Assembly: GCA_964547525.1 (NCBI GenBank)
Contig: CAZJOD010000058.1
Coordinates: forward strand, 1 to 19,981
Direction: 5' to 3'
Length of the DNA: 19,981 nt
DNA from: CAZJOD01 sp964547525
GTDB taxonomy: Bacteria > Bacillota > Clostridia > JAAYHZ01
A model generated the notes under the pieces. It saw nothing but the letters and a program-made list of their open reading frames with translations. It had not been told where the DNA came from and made no database searches. The position numbers and the translations under genes are program-made. Below, in pieces: positions 8,665-15,597 of this stretch. The first letter of the stretch is position 1. Each line of letters begins with the position of its first letter.

Positions 8665-8693
8665 TTGAAAATGTGTTTCTTTATTGTTATAAG
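8665..8693 (+). promoter_or_regulatory. Promoter for the malic enzyme gene
   Basis: TTGAAA (8665-8670), a 17-base spacer and TATAAG (8688-8693) preceded by TGT, an extended -10. It lies 36 bases before the start of the malic enzyme gene. A second, weaker candidate just upstream is TTGCAA (8638) with TGTAAT (8660). Confidence 0.62.
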
Positions 8694-8729
8694 TGTAATA
8701 AAAAAATAAATATACCGGAGAATATTAAT

Positions 8730-9902
8730 ATGGATATAAAAGAAAAAGCGTTAAAGCTCCATGAGGAATGGAAAGGTAAAATTGAAGTAATCAGTACCGT
8801 TAAGGTGGAAAATAAAGATGATTTATCGGTAGCTTATACACCGGGGGTAGCCGAACCGTGTTTGAGAATAAGTGATAATGTAGACTTATCATATAAATAT
8901 ACAAGAAGACATAATTTGGTTGCGGTAATAACCGACGGAACCGCTGTACTCGGTTTAGGAGATATAGGCCCCGAAGCGGGTATGCCGGTTATGGAAGGTA
9001 AATGTGTGTTGTTCAAAGTTTTCGGAGATGTTGATGCTTTTCCTTTATGCCTTAGGACGAAGGATCCTGATGAATTTGTAAATACAGTTCGTTTGTTGGC
9101 GGGAAGTTTCGGTGGCATAAACTTAGAAGACATATCGGCACCAAGGTGTTTTGAAATTGAAAGAAAATTAAAGGAAGTCTGTGACATACCGATTTTTCAT
9201 GATGATCAACACGGAACTGCAGTTGTAACCTTAGCCGCCATGCTCAACGCACTGAGAATAACAGGCCGAAAATTAAGTGATTTGTCTGTTACAGTTAACG
9301 GCTCCGGTGCCGCTGGTATAGCCGTTACTAAACTGTTGATGAGTATGGGTCTTGAAGATGTGGTTTTGTGTGATAGAAAAGGCGCAATATATAAAGGCAG
9401 GGAAGATTTAAATGAAGAAAAATTAATGATGGCTGAAATATCCAATCTGAACATGAGGAAAGGATCATTAACCGATGTTATAAAAGGTTCGAATGTATTT
9501 ATAGGTGTATCCGCACCGGGTGTACTGACTTATGATATGGTAAAATCAATGGCGAAAGATCCGATTGTATTTGCCATGGCAAACCCTGTTCCTGAAATTA
9601 TGCCGGATGAAGCGAAAAGAGCCGGGGCTGTCGTTGTAGGTACCGGCAGGTCTGATTTTGCCAATCAAATAAATAATGTACTTGCTTTTCCCGGTATATT
9701 CAGAGGTGCATTGGATGTTCGCGCATCTGATATAAATGATGAAATGAAAATTGCAGCGGCTAAAGCTCTGGCCGCATTGGTAAGCGACGAAGAATTGAAT
9801 CCCGACTATGTACTGCCTTTGCCTTTTGATCCGAGAGTTGGCAAAGCTGTTGCGACGGGTGTCGCACAGGCTGCAAGAAAAACAGGAGTCGCAAGAATTT
9901 AG
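8730..9902 (+). CDS. NAD(P)-dependent malic enzyme, short bacterial form
   Basis: Malic enzyme oxidatively decarboxylates malate to pyruvate with NAD or NADP. The 390-residue protein is the compact bacterial form without the C-terminal phosphotransacetylase domain. Tyr36 in VAYTPGVAEPC and Lys91 in EGKCVLFKVFGD fit the catalytic pair; Glu133-Asp134 (NLEDI) and the Asp pair of FHDDQHGTA (156-164) fit the metal site; VNGSGAAGIAV is the dinucleotide fold. GGAG at 8717-8720, 9 bases before the ATG, decides the start; the longer in-frame version from 8673 carries a non-family N-terminus and would start inside the promoter. Cofactor choice cannot be told from the sequence alone. Two terminators follow. 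Confidence 0.94.
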   Translation: MDIKEKALKLHEEWKGKIEVISTVKVENKDDLSVAYTPGVAEPCLRISDNVDLSYKYTRRHNLVAVITDGTAVLGLGDIGPEAGMPVMEGKCVLFKVFGDVDAFPLCLRTKDPDEFVNTVRLLAGSFGGINLEDISAPRCFEIERKLKEVCDIPIFHDDQHGTAVVTLAAMLNALRITGRKLSDLSVTVNGSGAAGIAVTKLLMSMGLEDVVLCDRKGAIYKGREDLNEEKLMMAEISNLNMRKGSLTDVIKGSNVFIGVSAPGVLTYDMVKSMAKDPIVFAMANPVPEIMPDEAKRAGAVVVGTGRSDFANQINNVLAFPGIFRGALDVRASDINDEMKIAAAKALAALVSDEELNPDYVLPLPFDPRVGKAVATGVAQAARKTGVARI

Positions 9903-9917
9903 TAATAGATAGTAAAT

Positions 9918-9950
9918 AAAAGCTTTGTCAAATAGTAGGCAAAGCTTTTT
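9918..9950 (+). terminator. Rho-independent terminator after the malic enzyme gene
   Basis: The stem AAAAGCTTTG (9918-9927) pairs with CAAAGCTTTT (9940-9949) around a 12-base loop and ends in a T run. It starts 15 bases past the stop codon. Confidence 0.8.
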
Positions 9951-9987
9951 AGTTATTAAAATAGCATAAATTTATAAAGAGTATTTA

Positions 9988-10026
9988 AAAAAAGCCGGGT
10001 ATGTTCGATACATACCGGGCTTTTTT
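9988..10026. terminator. Strong, probably bidirectional terminator between convergent genes
   Basis: The arms 9988-10004 and 10010-10026 pair over 17 positions with one G-G mismatch around a 5-base loop (TCGAT). The core is GC-rich, with an A run on the left and a T run on the right, so it can stop transcription from both strands. It lies between the malic enzyme gene and the convergent URO-D-family gene. The rest of the 214-base gap (10027-10116) shows nothing clear. Confidence 0.88.
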
Positions 10027-10116
10027 AGATTCATTTCAAATTCAGTCGGTGAAATTTAAGTCTTACATTTATATATCTTATTAAAAAATTTCAGCGGATA
10101 AAATCAACCCTACTTC

Positions 10117-11241
10117 TTAGAAAGCCATTCTACTCCAGGAAGGATTTTTGGCCTTTTCATATGCGGGTAACCCAAGCATCTCCCTGGCTGTCTTTACATA
10201 AAATCTATAATTGTCTAAAGACACTCCGTTAGGTATACGATGATCAAGTCCGAAAGCGATACCTCCGTCTAACATTATACTGTTAAATTTATATTCCAAT
10301 TCTCGAAGTATGTCGTTTTTTGAATTTAAAAGTGCCATTTTATCTATACCGCCTTTAAAAGCGAATTTATGACCGTATTTTTGTTTAGTTCTAACAACAT
10401 CCATTCCTGCGGCAGGTTCCATAGGATAGATCTCATTTATACCGTATTCCGAGTAAATATCTAAAAGCGGTTCTACATATCCGTCACTGTCTACAGATAT
10501 AATTAGGGTACCTTTTTCTTTTAGTAATCGGGTCAATTTTACAAAATACGGCTTGATAAATTCCTCTATTTGAATCGGTCCTATCAAAGGCCCGGATTTT
10601 CCGGCTAAATCCTCATGTATCAATACATGATCAACAGTAACAATATCTGTAATCTTATCCATTACCATACAGGACATATTCGCTATGGTATCAAGTATAT
10701 CATGCACCAGTTCCGGTTGGTCATAAAAAGCGTAACAAAGCTGTTCTTCCCCCATTAATTGTCTTGGTAAATCAAATCCGCCGGGTATTGAACCGCAAAC
10801 TACACAGCCTTCGGCGGAAAGTTTTTTAGCAAGGAAAGCCTGTTGGATGTTTACTCTGGCATCGGTATATTCAAACATGGGTTTAATTTTTAACCAATCG
10901 TCATATGTCTTAACCGGATGATCCAGGGGCAGGGGAACGGTAGCGGATTTTTTAAACAATTTAACGGTTCGGCCGTATTTATCCCGTGCAATTTTATACT
11001 CGTCGGTTTCCTCCAATACCACTTCTTTAATTTTATTAAAAACACCTGTGTCACCACCACATTTTATTGTATTTACGTAATCGAAATCAAATGCTGTTAA
11101 ATTTAATTCTTCAAAAGTAGCTCCTTGTTGCTCCCATTCTTTTTCCAAACCGACCAAGGGTCCGAACAATTCTGTAAATAGCGGCTTGTCGTATTCTTTA
11201 TAAGTCATGTAATCAAGGTATTGTTTTCTCATCCATAACAT
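10117..11241 (-). CDS. Uroporphyrinogen-decarboxylase-superfamily protein (MtaA/HemE-like barrel), substrate unknown
   Basis: This 374-residue protein has the layout of the URO-D superfamily, which includes HemE and cobamide-dependent methyltransferases such as MtaA. Visible blocks are CGSIPGGFDLPRQLMG (149-164), HEDLAGKSGPLIGP (209-222), VDSDGYVEPLL (250-260), PMEPAAGMD (273-281), KGGIDKMAL (296-304) and GLDHRIPNGVS (331-341). The HxC zinc motif of MtaA-type enzymes is not seen, and no heme gene is nearby, so a HemE role is unlikely. The ATG at 11241 is chosen, with AAAGG 12 bases upstream; an ATG at 11232 is possible. It is downstream of comEA on the same strand, separated by 101 bases that contain a repeat copy. 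Its real reaction is unknown; a methyl transfer or corrinoid-linked role is only a family-based guess. Confidence 0.82.
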   Translation of the reverse strand: MLWMRKQYLDYMTYKEYDKPLFTELFGPLVGLEKEWEQQGATFEELNLTAFDFDYVNTIKCGGDTGVFNKIKEVVLEETDEYKIARDKYGRTVKLFKKSATVPLPLDHPVKTYDDWLKIKPMFEYTDARVNIQQAFLAKKLSAEGCVVCGSIPGGFDLPRQLMGEEQLCYAFYDQPELVHDILDTIANMSCMVMDKITDIVTVDHVLIHEDLAGKSGPLIGPIQIEEFIKPYFVKLTRLLKEKGTLIISVDSDGYVEPLLDIYSEYGINEIYPMEPAAGMDVVRTKQKYGHKFAFKGGIDKMALLNSKNDILRELEYKFNSIMLDGGIAFGLDHRIPNGVSLDNYRFYVKTAREMLGLPAYEKAKNPSWSRMAF

Positions 11242-11274
11242 GTTTAGCACCAACCTTTATATTAATATATAATA

Positions 11275-11308
11275 TGATTCTAATTTAAAAGTTTTATTGC
11301 AGTGAAAT
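11275..11308. repeat. Intergenic repeat, copy A (leader of the first URO-D gene)
   Basis: TGATTCTAATTTAA (11275-11288) is followed after 8 bases by TTGCAGTGAAAT (11297-11308). The right part is the reverse complement of the family core (ATTTCACTGCAA); the left part is a decayed arm. Its layout matches copy E almost base for base. Confidence 0.6.
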
Positions 11309-11342
11309 AACCATTTATTATTTATAAATTATATCTTAAATA

Positions 11343-12011
11343 TCATTCAATTGTAATGTAATTTTTAATCTGTTCAAATTTATTCTCTTTGATACCGGGC
11401 ACATTCATTATATCTTCTATTTTTTTAAATTGACCCGCTTGTTCTCGATATTCAACGATTTTTGCAGCCGTAGCATCTCCTATACCCGGTAATGTAGCCA
11501 ATAATGATACGGAGGCTGTATTAATATTTATCAATGTTCCGTAAGACATGCCGCCATTTTGATCTAATATGGCATCGGAATGATCTTTTATGATTTCTAT
11601 TCCAGTGGATTTAGTCACATTTTGGGTTTCATTTACCGATTTTATACGTAATGTTACGTTTTCGTACAATTTGTAAACCAAATTAATATTTCTGTCGGCT
11701 TCATCAGTAAACCCACCGGCGGCGGTTATCGCATCATATATAACCTGCCCTTTTTCCAGTTCATATATTCCTGGATTTACAACACAACCCGTAACATATA
11801 TTTGTATCATGGATTTTTGTTCGGTTATCGCAGTTGTTTGTATTACTTGTTCGGGTTCATGGTCTTGTATTTCCGATACTGTTATAAGACGGTTTTCTAA
11901 ATTGGTTATTATGTATCCGGTTACTGTAAGAGCCAATACCGACACTATTGCTAAAATAATTACCGATTCCTTGTTTAAGACAATCTCTTTCCCAATCAGA
12001 TTAATTTTCAT
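11343..12011 (-). CDS. comEA: ComEA-type DNA-binding protein with SLBB and helix-hairpin-helix domains
   Basis: ComEA proteins are membrane-anchored DNA receptors for natural transformation. The 222-residue protein has an N-terminal membrane anchor (SVIILAIVSVLALTVTGYII, about 16-35), an SLBB region (IQIYVTGCVVNPGIYEL and DAITAAGGFTDEADRNINL), a linker, and a C-terminal double HhH (ININTASVSLLATLPGIGDA, then KIEDIMNVPGI). The ATG at 12011 is used: AAAGGTGAT ends 7 bases upstream; a GTG at 12023 overlaps that site. The usual partner comEC (channel) is not next to it. The downstream gene is the URO-D homologue. Actual competence is not shown. Confidence 0.9.
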   Translation of the reverse strand: MKINLIGKEIVLNKESVIILAIVSVLALTVTGYIITNLENRLITVSEIQDHEPEQVIQTTAITEQKSMIQIYVTGCVVNPGIYELEKGQVIYDAITAAGGFTDEADRNINLVYKLYENVTLRIKSVNETQNVTKSTGIEIIKDHSDAILDQNGGMSYGTLININTASVSLLATLPGIGDATAAKIVEYREQAGQFKKIEDIMNVPGIKENKFEQIKNYITIE

Positions 12012-12031
12012 CTTTTGTATCACCTTTATTT

Positions 12032-12052
12032 CGTTTTATTGCGGTAAAAGTT
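12032..12052 (-). repeat. Intergenic repeat half-site in the comEA leader
   Basis: On the minus strand it reads AACTTTTACCGCAATAAAACG, sharing TTTTAC-GCAATAA with the family core but with one C for T change (ACCGCAA instead of ACTGCAA). It sits between the comEA promoter and its start codon. No second arm is evident. Confidence 0.4.
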
Positions 12053-12106
12053 TAATAAACGCATGTATGGGTTTATATTCTTTCTACCAAAGGTTTTGAT
12101 ATGTAA

Positions 12107-12136
12107 ATAATAACATCCGGTTACAAATGATGTCAA
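12107..12136 (-). promoter_or_regulatory. comEA promoter
   Basis: On the minus strand there is a perfect TTGACA (12136-12131), an 18-base spacer and TATTAT (12112-12107). It implies a leader of roughly 90 bases before the comEA ATG at 12011. Confidence 0.65.
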
Positions 12137-12145
12137 CCCGTTAAA

Positions 12146-12185
12146 TGATTTATAAAGTAATTTGTAGCAATTACAGTAAAATCAA
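12146..12185. repeat. Intergenic repeat, copy B
   Basis: The right arm TTACAGTAAAATCAA (12171-12185) is the reverse complement of TTGATTTTACTGTAA. The left side, TGATTTATAAAGTAA (12146-12160), is a poorer inverted partner, 10 bases away. It lies just upstream of the comEA -35. Confidence 0.5.
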
Positions 12186-12278
12186 CATTGCTTTTATTGC
12201 GAAAATAGCTATTATATTAGAATCATTATGAAATTTTTATAGATAAACAATTAAGGATTCGTTTATTCACGGAAAAAG

Positions 12279-12288
12279 AACCTAGGTT
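12279..12288. promoter_or_regulatory. Palindrome AACCTAGGTT upstream of the DUF1287 promoter
   Basis: A perfect 10-base palindrome ends 4 bases before the -35 element. A similar AACC-N2-GGTT occurs at 17587-17596 upstream of the DUF58 gene. It is a possible operator, not demonstrated. Confidence 0.3.
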
Positions 12289-12292
12289 TAAT

Positions 12293-12321
12293 TTTACTTT
12301 ATACCTTTAAAGTTGTATAAT
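12293..12321 (+). promoter_or_regulatory. Promoter of the DUF1287 gene
   Basis: TTTACT (12293-12298), a 17-base spacer and a perfect TATAAT (12316-12321), 32 bases before the ATG at 12354. Confidence 0.65.
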
Positions 12322-12353
12322 GTATACCATGTTTGAATATAAGGGTGGAGATT

Positions 12354-13055
12354 ATGAAAAAGGCGGCATGCGGCGGAAGACTCTATTATCTGTTATTGGT
12401 ATTTGCAATAACGGCCGGTAGCTACGCTGTATATACATATTATAATATATTAAAGAATAAGGTATATTCTCTTGAGGATTTTGGAATACAAAGGATTTAT
12501 AGTAAAAACGATTATAATAATAATGGTATCGACGATTATACCGATATATTATTAGGAGCCCGGAAGGATGCCGAAAATGCACCTGTATATAGAAGTGCAT
12601 ATTATGCGGGAGGCTATCCGCCTGAAGATGAGGGAGTATGTACGGACACAGTGTGGAGAGCGTTTTTAAACGCGGGGTACATATTAAGAGATCTGGTCGA
12701 TGCGGATGTTGTTATAAATTGTGATTTGTATCCGAATGTTAACGGAACACCTGATAAAAATATTGATTTTCGGAGAGTAAAAAATTTAAAGGTGTTTTTT
12801 GATCGATATGCCGAGTCATATACATTAGACCCGTACGACATACATCAATGGCAACCGGGTGATATTGTAATTTTCGGATATGATTACTGCCACATAGGCA
12901 TTATTTCCGACAAGCGTAACAAAGATGGAGTGGCATTTTTGATCCATAATTCCGGACAACCTTTAAGAGAAGAAAATGCTTTGATAAGATGGCATAACTT
13001 ACATACCATAACCGGGCACTATAGGTTTGAAAATATACCTGAATTATTAAAATAA
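12354..13055 (+). CDS. DUF1287 (YijF-like) membrane-anchored protein, possible cysteine hydrolase
   Basis: The 233-residue protein has one N-terminal hydrophobic segment (LYYLLLVFAITAGSYAVYTY, about 10-29), so it is a signal anchor or exported. A calcium-loop-like DYNNNGIDDYTD (53-64) comes next. The DUF1287 blocks follow: GVCTDTVWRAF (94-104, Cys96), WQPGDIVIFGYDYCHIGIIS (166-185, His180), IHNSG (197-201) and GHYR (221-224). Cys and His in this order resemble NlpC/P60-type papain-fold enzymes, so a cell-wall role is an inference. The ATG has AAGGGTGGAG directly upstream; an in-frame TTG at 12333 is less likely. A methyltransferase gene follows after 57 bases and may be cotranscribed. Confidence 0.85.
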   Translation: MKKAACGGRLYYLLLVFAITAGSYAVYTYYNILKNKVYSLEDFGIQRIYSKNDYNNNGIDDYTDILLGARKDAENAPVYRSAYYAGGYPPEDEGVCTDTVWRAFLNAGYILRDLVDADVVINCDLYPNVNGTPDKNIDFRRVKNLKVFFDRYAESYTLDPYDIHQWQPGDIVIFGYDYCHIGIISDKRNKDGVAFLIHNSGQPLREENALIRWHNLHTITGHYRFENIPELLK

Positions 13056-13112
13056 CCGGTGGGTATTTGTGAATAAAAAATAAGGCGTTTATTGCCTAAG
13101 CGGAGAATATAA

Positions 13113-14270
13113 ATGAATAAAAACAATTTAAACAAGGTAAAATTTTTTCTTACCGGAATACAAAGTAGAATTATTGAAAAAAAAGATTTTTTTATTGATA
13201 TGCGAATGATTTTTAATACAGGTTCAAAGGAATTTGCATCACGAGTAAGTTTTTTAAATGATAAATTGTCTTTTAATTTGCTGGGAAGAAAATATAGCTG
13301 CTCAGTTAATGAATTTAGTGTAATTTTATCCGATTGCTTAACCGGTTATGACGGATTTACATTAAAATATTTTGAGCGTGGTCGTATATATATATTAACA
13401 GCGGATGATAAAAATGTAAAATTAAATACCGAAGATAATGTTACCGATAAGGTGCAAGAGCATGAATATAATATGCAAGAGAGAGAGTACTATATAAAGC
13501 CGGGACAAGCTGATAATCTGCTTAAAGCTTTAGGCATTCTTAGTGAAACCGGCAAGATTAAAAACGATATGGCCAGAAAATACAATCAGCTGGATTATTT
13601 TGTGGAGTTAATATATAAAAACTTTTCAGATGAGATAGCGGCACAAGATGATTTTAAGTTTATCGACTGTGCATGCGGTAAATCTTATCTTACTTTTGCA
13701 CTTAATTATTATTTAACCGATATACTAAAAAAGCCGTGCTACGCAATCGGCTTGGATTATTCCGATGTTGTAATCGATGCGTCTTTAAAAACTGCAGATG
13801 AATTACAGTATAGAAATATGGAGTTTATAAAGACTGATATTTCGAAATATAAATCTACAACTACAATGAATTTGTTAATAAGTCTCCATGCGTGCGATGC
13901 GGCTACCGATTATGCAATAGCTTACGGAATAAACAATAATATACCCGGTATAATTGTGGTTCCGTGCTGCCATAAGCAGCTTTTAGATCAAATATCTTTT
14001 AAACCGCTTAATCCTTTATTCGAGCATGGCATATTAAAAGCACGTATGACCGATGTACTGACCGACGGACTGCGGGCCTTGTTGTTACAAGCTGTAGGGT
14101 ATAAAGTATCTGTATTCGAATATATATCGCCATTGGAAACTCCTAAAAATATAATGATGTTGGCAAAGAAACAAAAGAAACCAAATGAAAAAGCATACAT
14201 GGAATATTTAGAGATAAAAAAACTATTAAGTGTGGAACCTATCCTTGAAAAGCTTATAATGAAACTATAA
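13113..14270 (+). CDS. Class I SAM-dependent methyltransferase (Methyltransf_32-like), target unknown
   Basis: The 385-residue protein has a non-catalytic first half of no recognised fold (1-150) and a Rossmann methyltransferase in the second. Family signs are KNDMARKYNQLDYFVELI (about 150-167), motif I IDCACGKSYLTFAL (184-197), the acidic turn GLDYSD (213-218), SLHACDAATD (258-267) and VPCCHKQL (283-290). A pair of Cys followed by a polar residue after motif IV is typical of Methyltransf_32 proteins related to GSTCD and RRNAD1, thought to act on RNA or protein; the substrate here is unknown. GGAG at 13102-13105, 7 bases before the ATG, supports the start. Confidence 0.82.
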   Translation: MNKNNLNKVKFFLTGIQSRIIEKKDFFIDMRMIFNTGSKEFASRVSFLNDKLSFNLLGRKYSCSVNEFSVILSDCLTGYDGFTLKYFERGRIYILTADDKNVKLNTEDNVTDKVQEHEYNMQEREYYIKPGQADNLLKALGILSETGKIKNDMARKYNQLDYFVELIYKNFSDEIAAQDDFKFIDCACGKSYLTFALNYYLTDILKKPCYAIGLDYSDVVIDASLKTADELQYRNMEFIKTDISKYKSTTTMNLLISLHACDAATDYAIAYGINNNIPGIIVVPCCHKQLLDQISFKPLNPLFEHGILKARMTDVLTDGLRALLLQAVGYKVSVFEYISPLETPKNIMMLAKKQKKPNEKAYMEYLEIKKLLSVEPILEKLIMKL

Positions 14271-14357
14271 CTGCGGATACGATTTTAAAAAAATGTATAC
14301 TAAAAAATAATGACCTACTTTATATAACATACAATATTACCGTCGGGAGGGATTGTC

Positions 14358-15476
14358 ATGAACAAATCGGATATTGAAAAATTTTGGGCTGATGACGAAA
14401 CGGCACACAGAGAAAATTGTTTTTACGAAGGTGCTCCTCAAGTGGCATTAGGCATTAGAATGAGTGACGAATGTGTGTTTTCCGAATTGTGTGTACCCGG
14501 TGATCCATGGGGAACCTTGGATCCCGAAAAAAGAGCCGAGTACAATAAAAGATACAATGACAAGGCTGAGAAAATAGTAGGAAGAAGATTATTGGATGAA
14601 AGCGTCAAAAATCCTGATGCCGTGCTTCCACCTGTAAAAAGGATCGGTGAAATTTTCGGAGGAATATATGAGCAAAGGGAAAGCACAAGTGAATGGCTGC
14701 ACAGTCCCCTAAAGTCATATAAAGAGCTGGAAAAAAGACTGGATTGGATATCGAACACAAACCTTGAAGATTTTATTTTCCCCGATAATTGGCAATATGA
14801 GAAAAAAAGAATATACGAGAAATACGGTGTGATTCCTTCGGCGTATACGTCAATAAGGGGGCCTGTCACATTGGCCTGTTCTATATTCGGAGACGAAAGG
14901 CTCATCTATATGTATTATGACGCACCGGAATTATTTAAAAGATTTAGTGATTCTATTTCTAATGTGGTAATTAGGTTGATTGATATAATGAATGAGGAAC
15001 GTGGACCGAATGCAAAAAAAAGCAATCGTTTTTCATTTAATGATGATAACTGTGCCCTGTTTACCCCGAGCATGTATGAAGTATTCGGGTATCCTGTATT
15101 AAAAAGGGTATTTGATTATGTGGCGCCCGGTGAAAATGACATCAGATATCAGCATTCCGATTCTGCAATGGAGCATCTGCTACCTATTTTAGCCAAATTA
15201 AATTTAACTGGCTGTAATTTCGGGCCTACCGTAACACCGGATAAGATAAGAAAATATATGCCCAAAACAAGAATTGACGGCTGTCTGGCGCCCTTTACAT
15301 TTATGAGAAACGATCCGGAGGAAATTGTTAAGGAAGTAAAAAGGGATTGTGAAATGATTAAAGAATCAAAAACCAAGGGTTTGAACCTTTCAACCGCAGG
15401 CTCTATAAACGACGGTAGCTCGCTTATGAGCATGCGTTTAGTAATGCAAACCATACAAATCTACGGGAGGTATTAA
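14358..15476 (+). CDS. Second uroporphyrinogen-decarboxylase-superfamily protein, substrate unknown
   Basis: The 372-residue protein is distantly related in layout to the minus-strand URO-D protein but clearly diverged. Visible blocks are SAYTSIRGPVTLACSIFG (161-178), FNDDNCALFTPSMYEVFGYP (227-246), YQHSDSAMEHLLPILAKL (264-281), GCNFGPTVTPDKIRKYMP (285-302), IDGCLAPF (306-313) and LSTAGSINDGSS (344-355). His266 and Cys286 might serve as metal ligands, but the classic HxC pair is missing. GGGAGGG at 14345-14351, 6 bases before the ATG, gives a strong start. An 88-base gap separates it from the methyltransferase gene; no good promoter was found there. No corrinoid protein or heme gene is close by, so its reaction is unknown. 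Confidence 0.8.
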   Translation: MNKSDIEKFWADDETAHRENCFYEGAPQVALGIRMSDECVFSELCVPGDPWGTLDPEKRAEYNKRYNDKAEKIVGRRLLDESVKNPDAVLPPVKRIGEIFGGIYEQRESTSEWLHSPLKSYKELEKRLDWISNTNLEDFIFPDNWQYEKKRIYEKYGVIPSAYTSIRGPVTLACSIFGDERLIYMYYDAPELFKRFSDSISNVVIRLIDIMNEERGPNAKKSNRFSFNDDNCALFTPSMYEVFGYPVLKRVFDYVAPGENDIRYQHSDSAMEHLLPILAKLNLTGCNFGPTVTPDKIRKYMPKTRIDGCLAPFTFMRNDPEEIVKEVKRDCEMIKESKTKGLNLSTAGSINDGSSLMSMRLVMQTIQIYGRY

Positions 15477-15483
15477 TATTATA

Positions 15484-15576
15484 TGATTTTACTGCAATAA
15501 CCCGGTTACTGTGAACCGAGTGTACAGGTCATTGAAAATACCTTTACCTATAAATAAAGTTTTTGCAGTTAAATCA
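15484..15576. repeat. Intergenic repeat pair, copies C and D, between convergent genes
   Basis: TGATTTTACTGCAA (15484-15497, plus) and TTGCAGTTAAATCA (15563-15576) are inverted copies of the same arm, 13 of 14 matching, 65 bases apart. Beside copy C a small hairpin CGGTT-ACTGTG-AACCG (15503-15518) is seen, without a T run. This pair fills most of the 121-base gap between the second URO-D gene and rqcH; no ordinary terminator is visible. Confidence 0.6.
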
Positions 15577-15597
15577 TCATATAAAAAAGTGAGATTT

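Larger units (their letters stand above)
12012..12353. other. Divergent control region between comEA and the DUF1287 gene
   Basis: This 342-base AT-rich stretch has no credible gene. Left to right it holds a repeat half-site (12032-12052), the comEA promoter (12107-12136, minus), repeat copy B (12146-12185), a 10-base palindrome (12279-12288) and the DUF1287 promoter (12293-12321, plus). Confidence 0.7.

Noticed and set aside
14281..14335. Promoter upstream of the second URO-D gene.
   Set aside because: TATAAC and TACAAT strings exist but no -35 lies at a usable distance.
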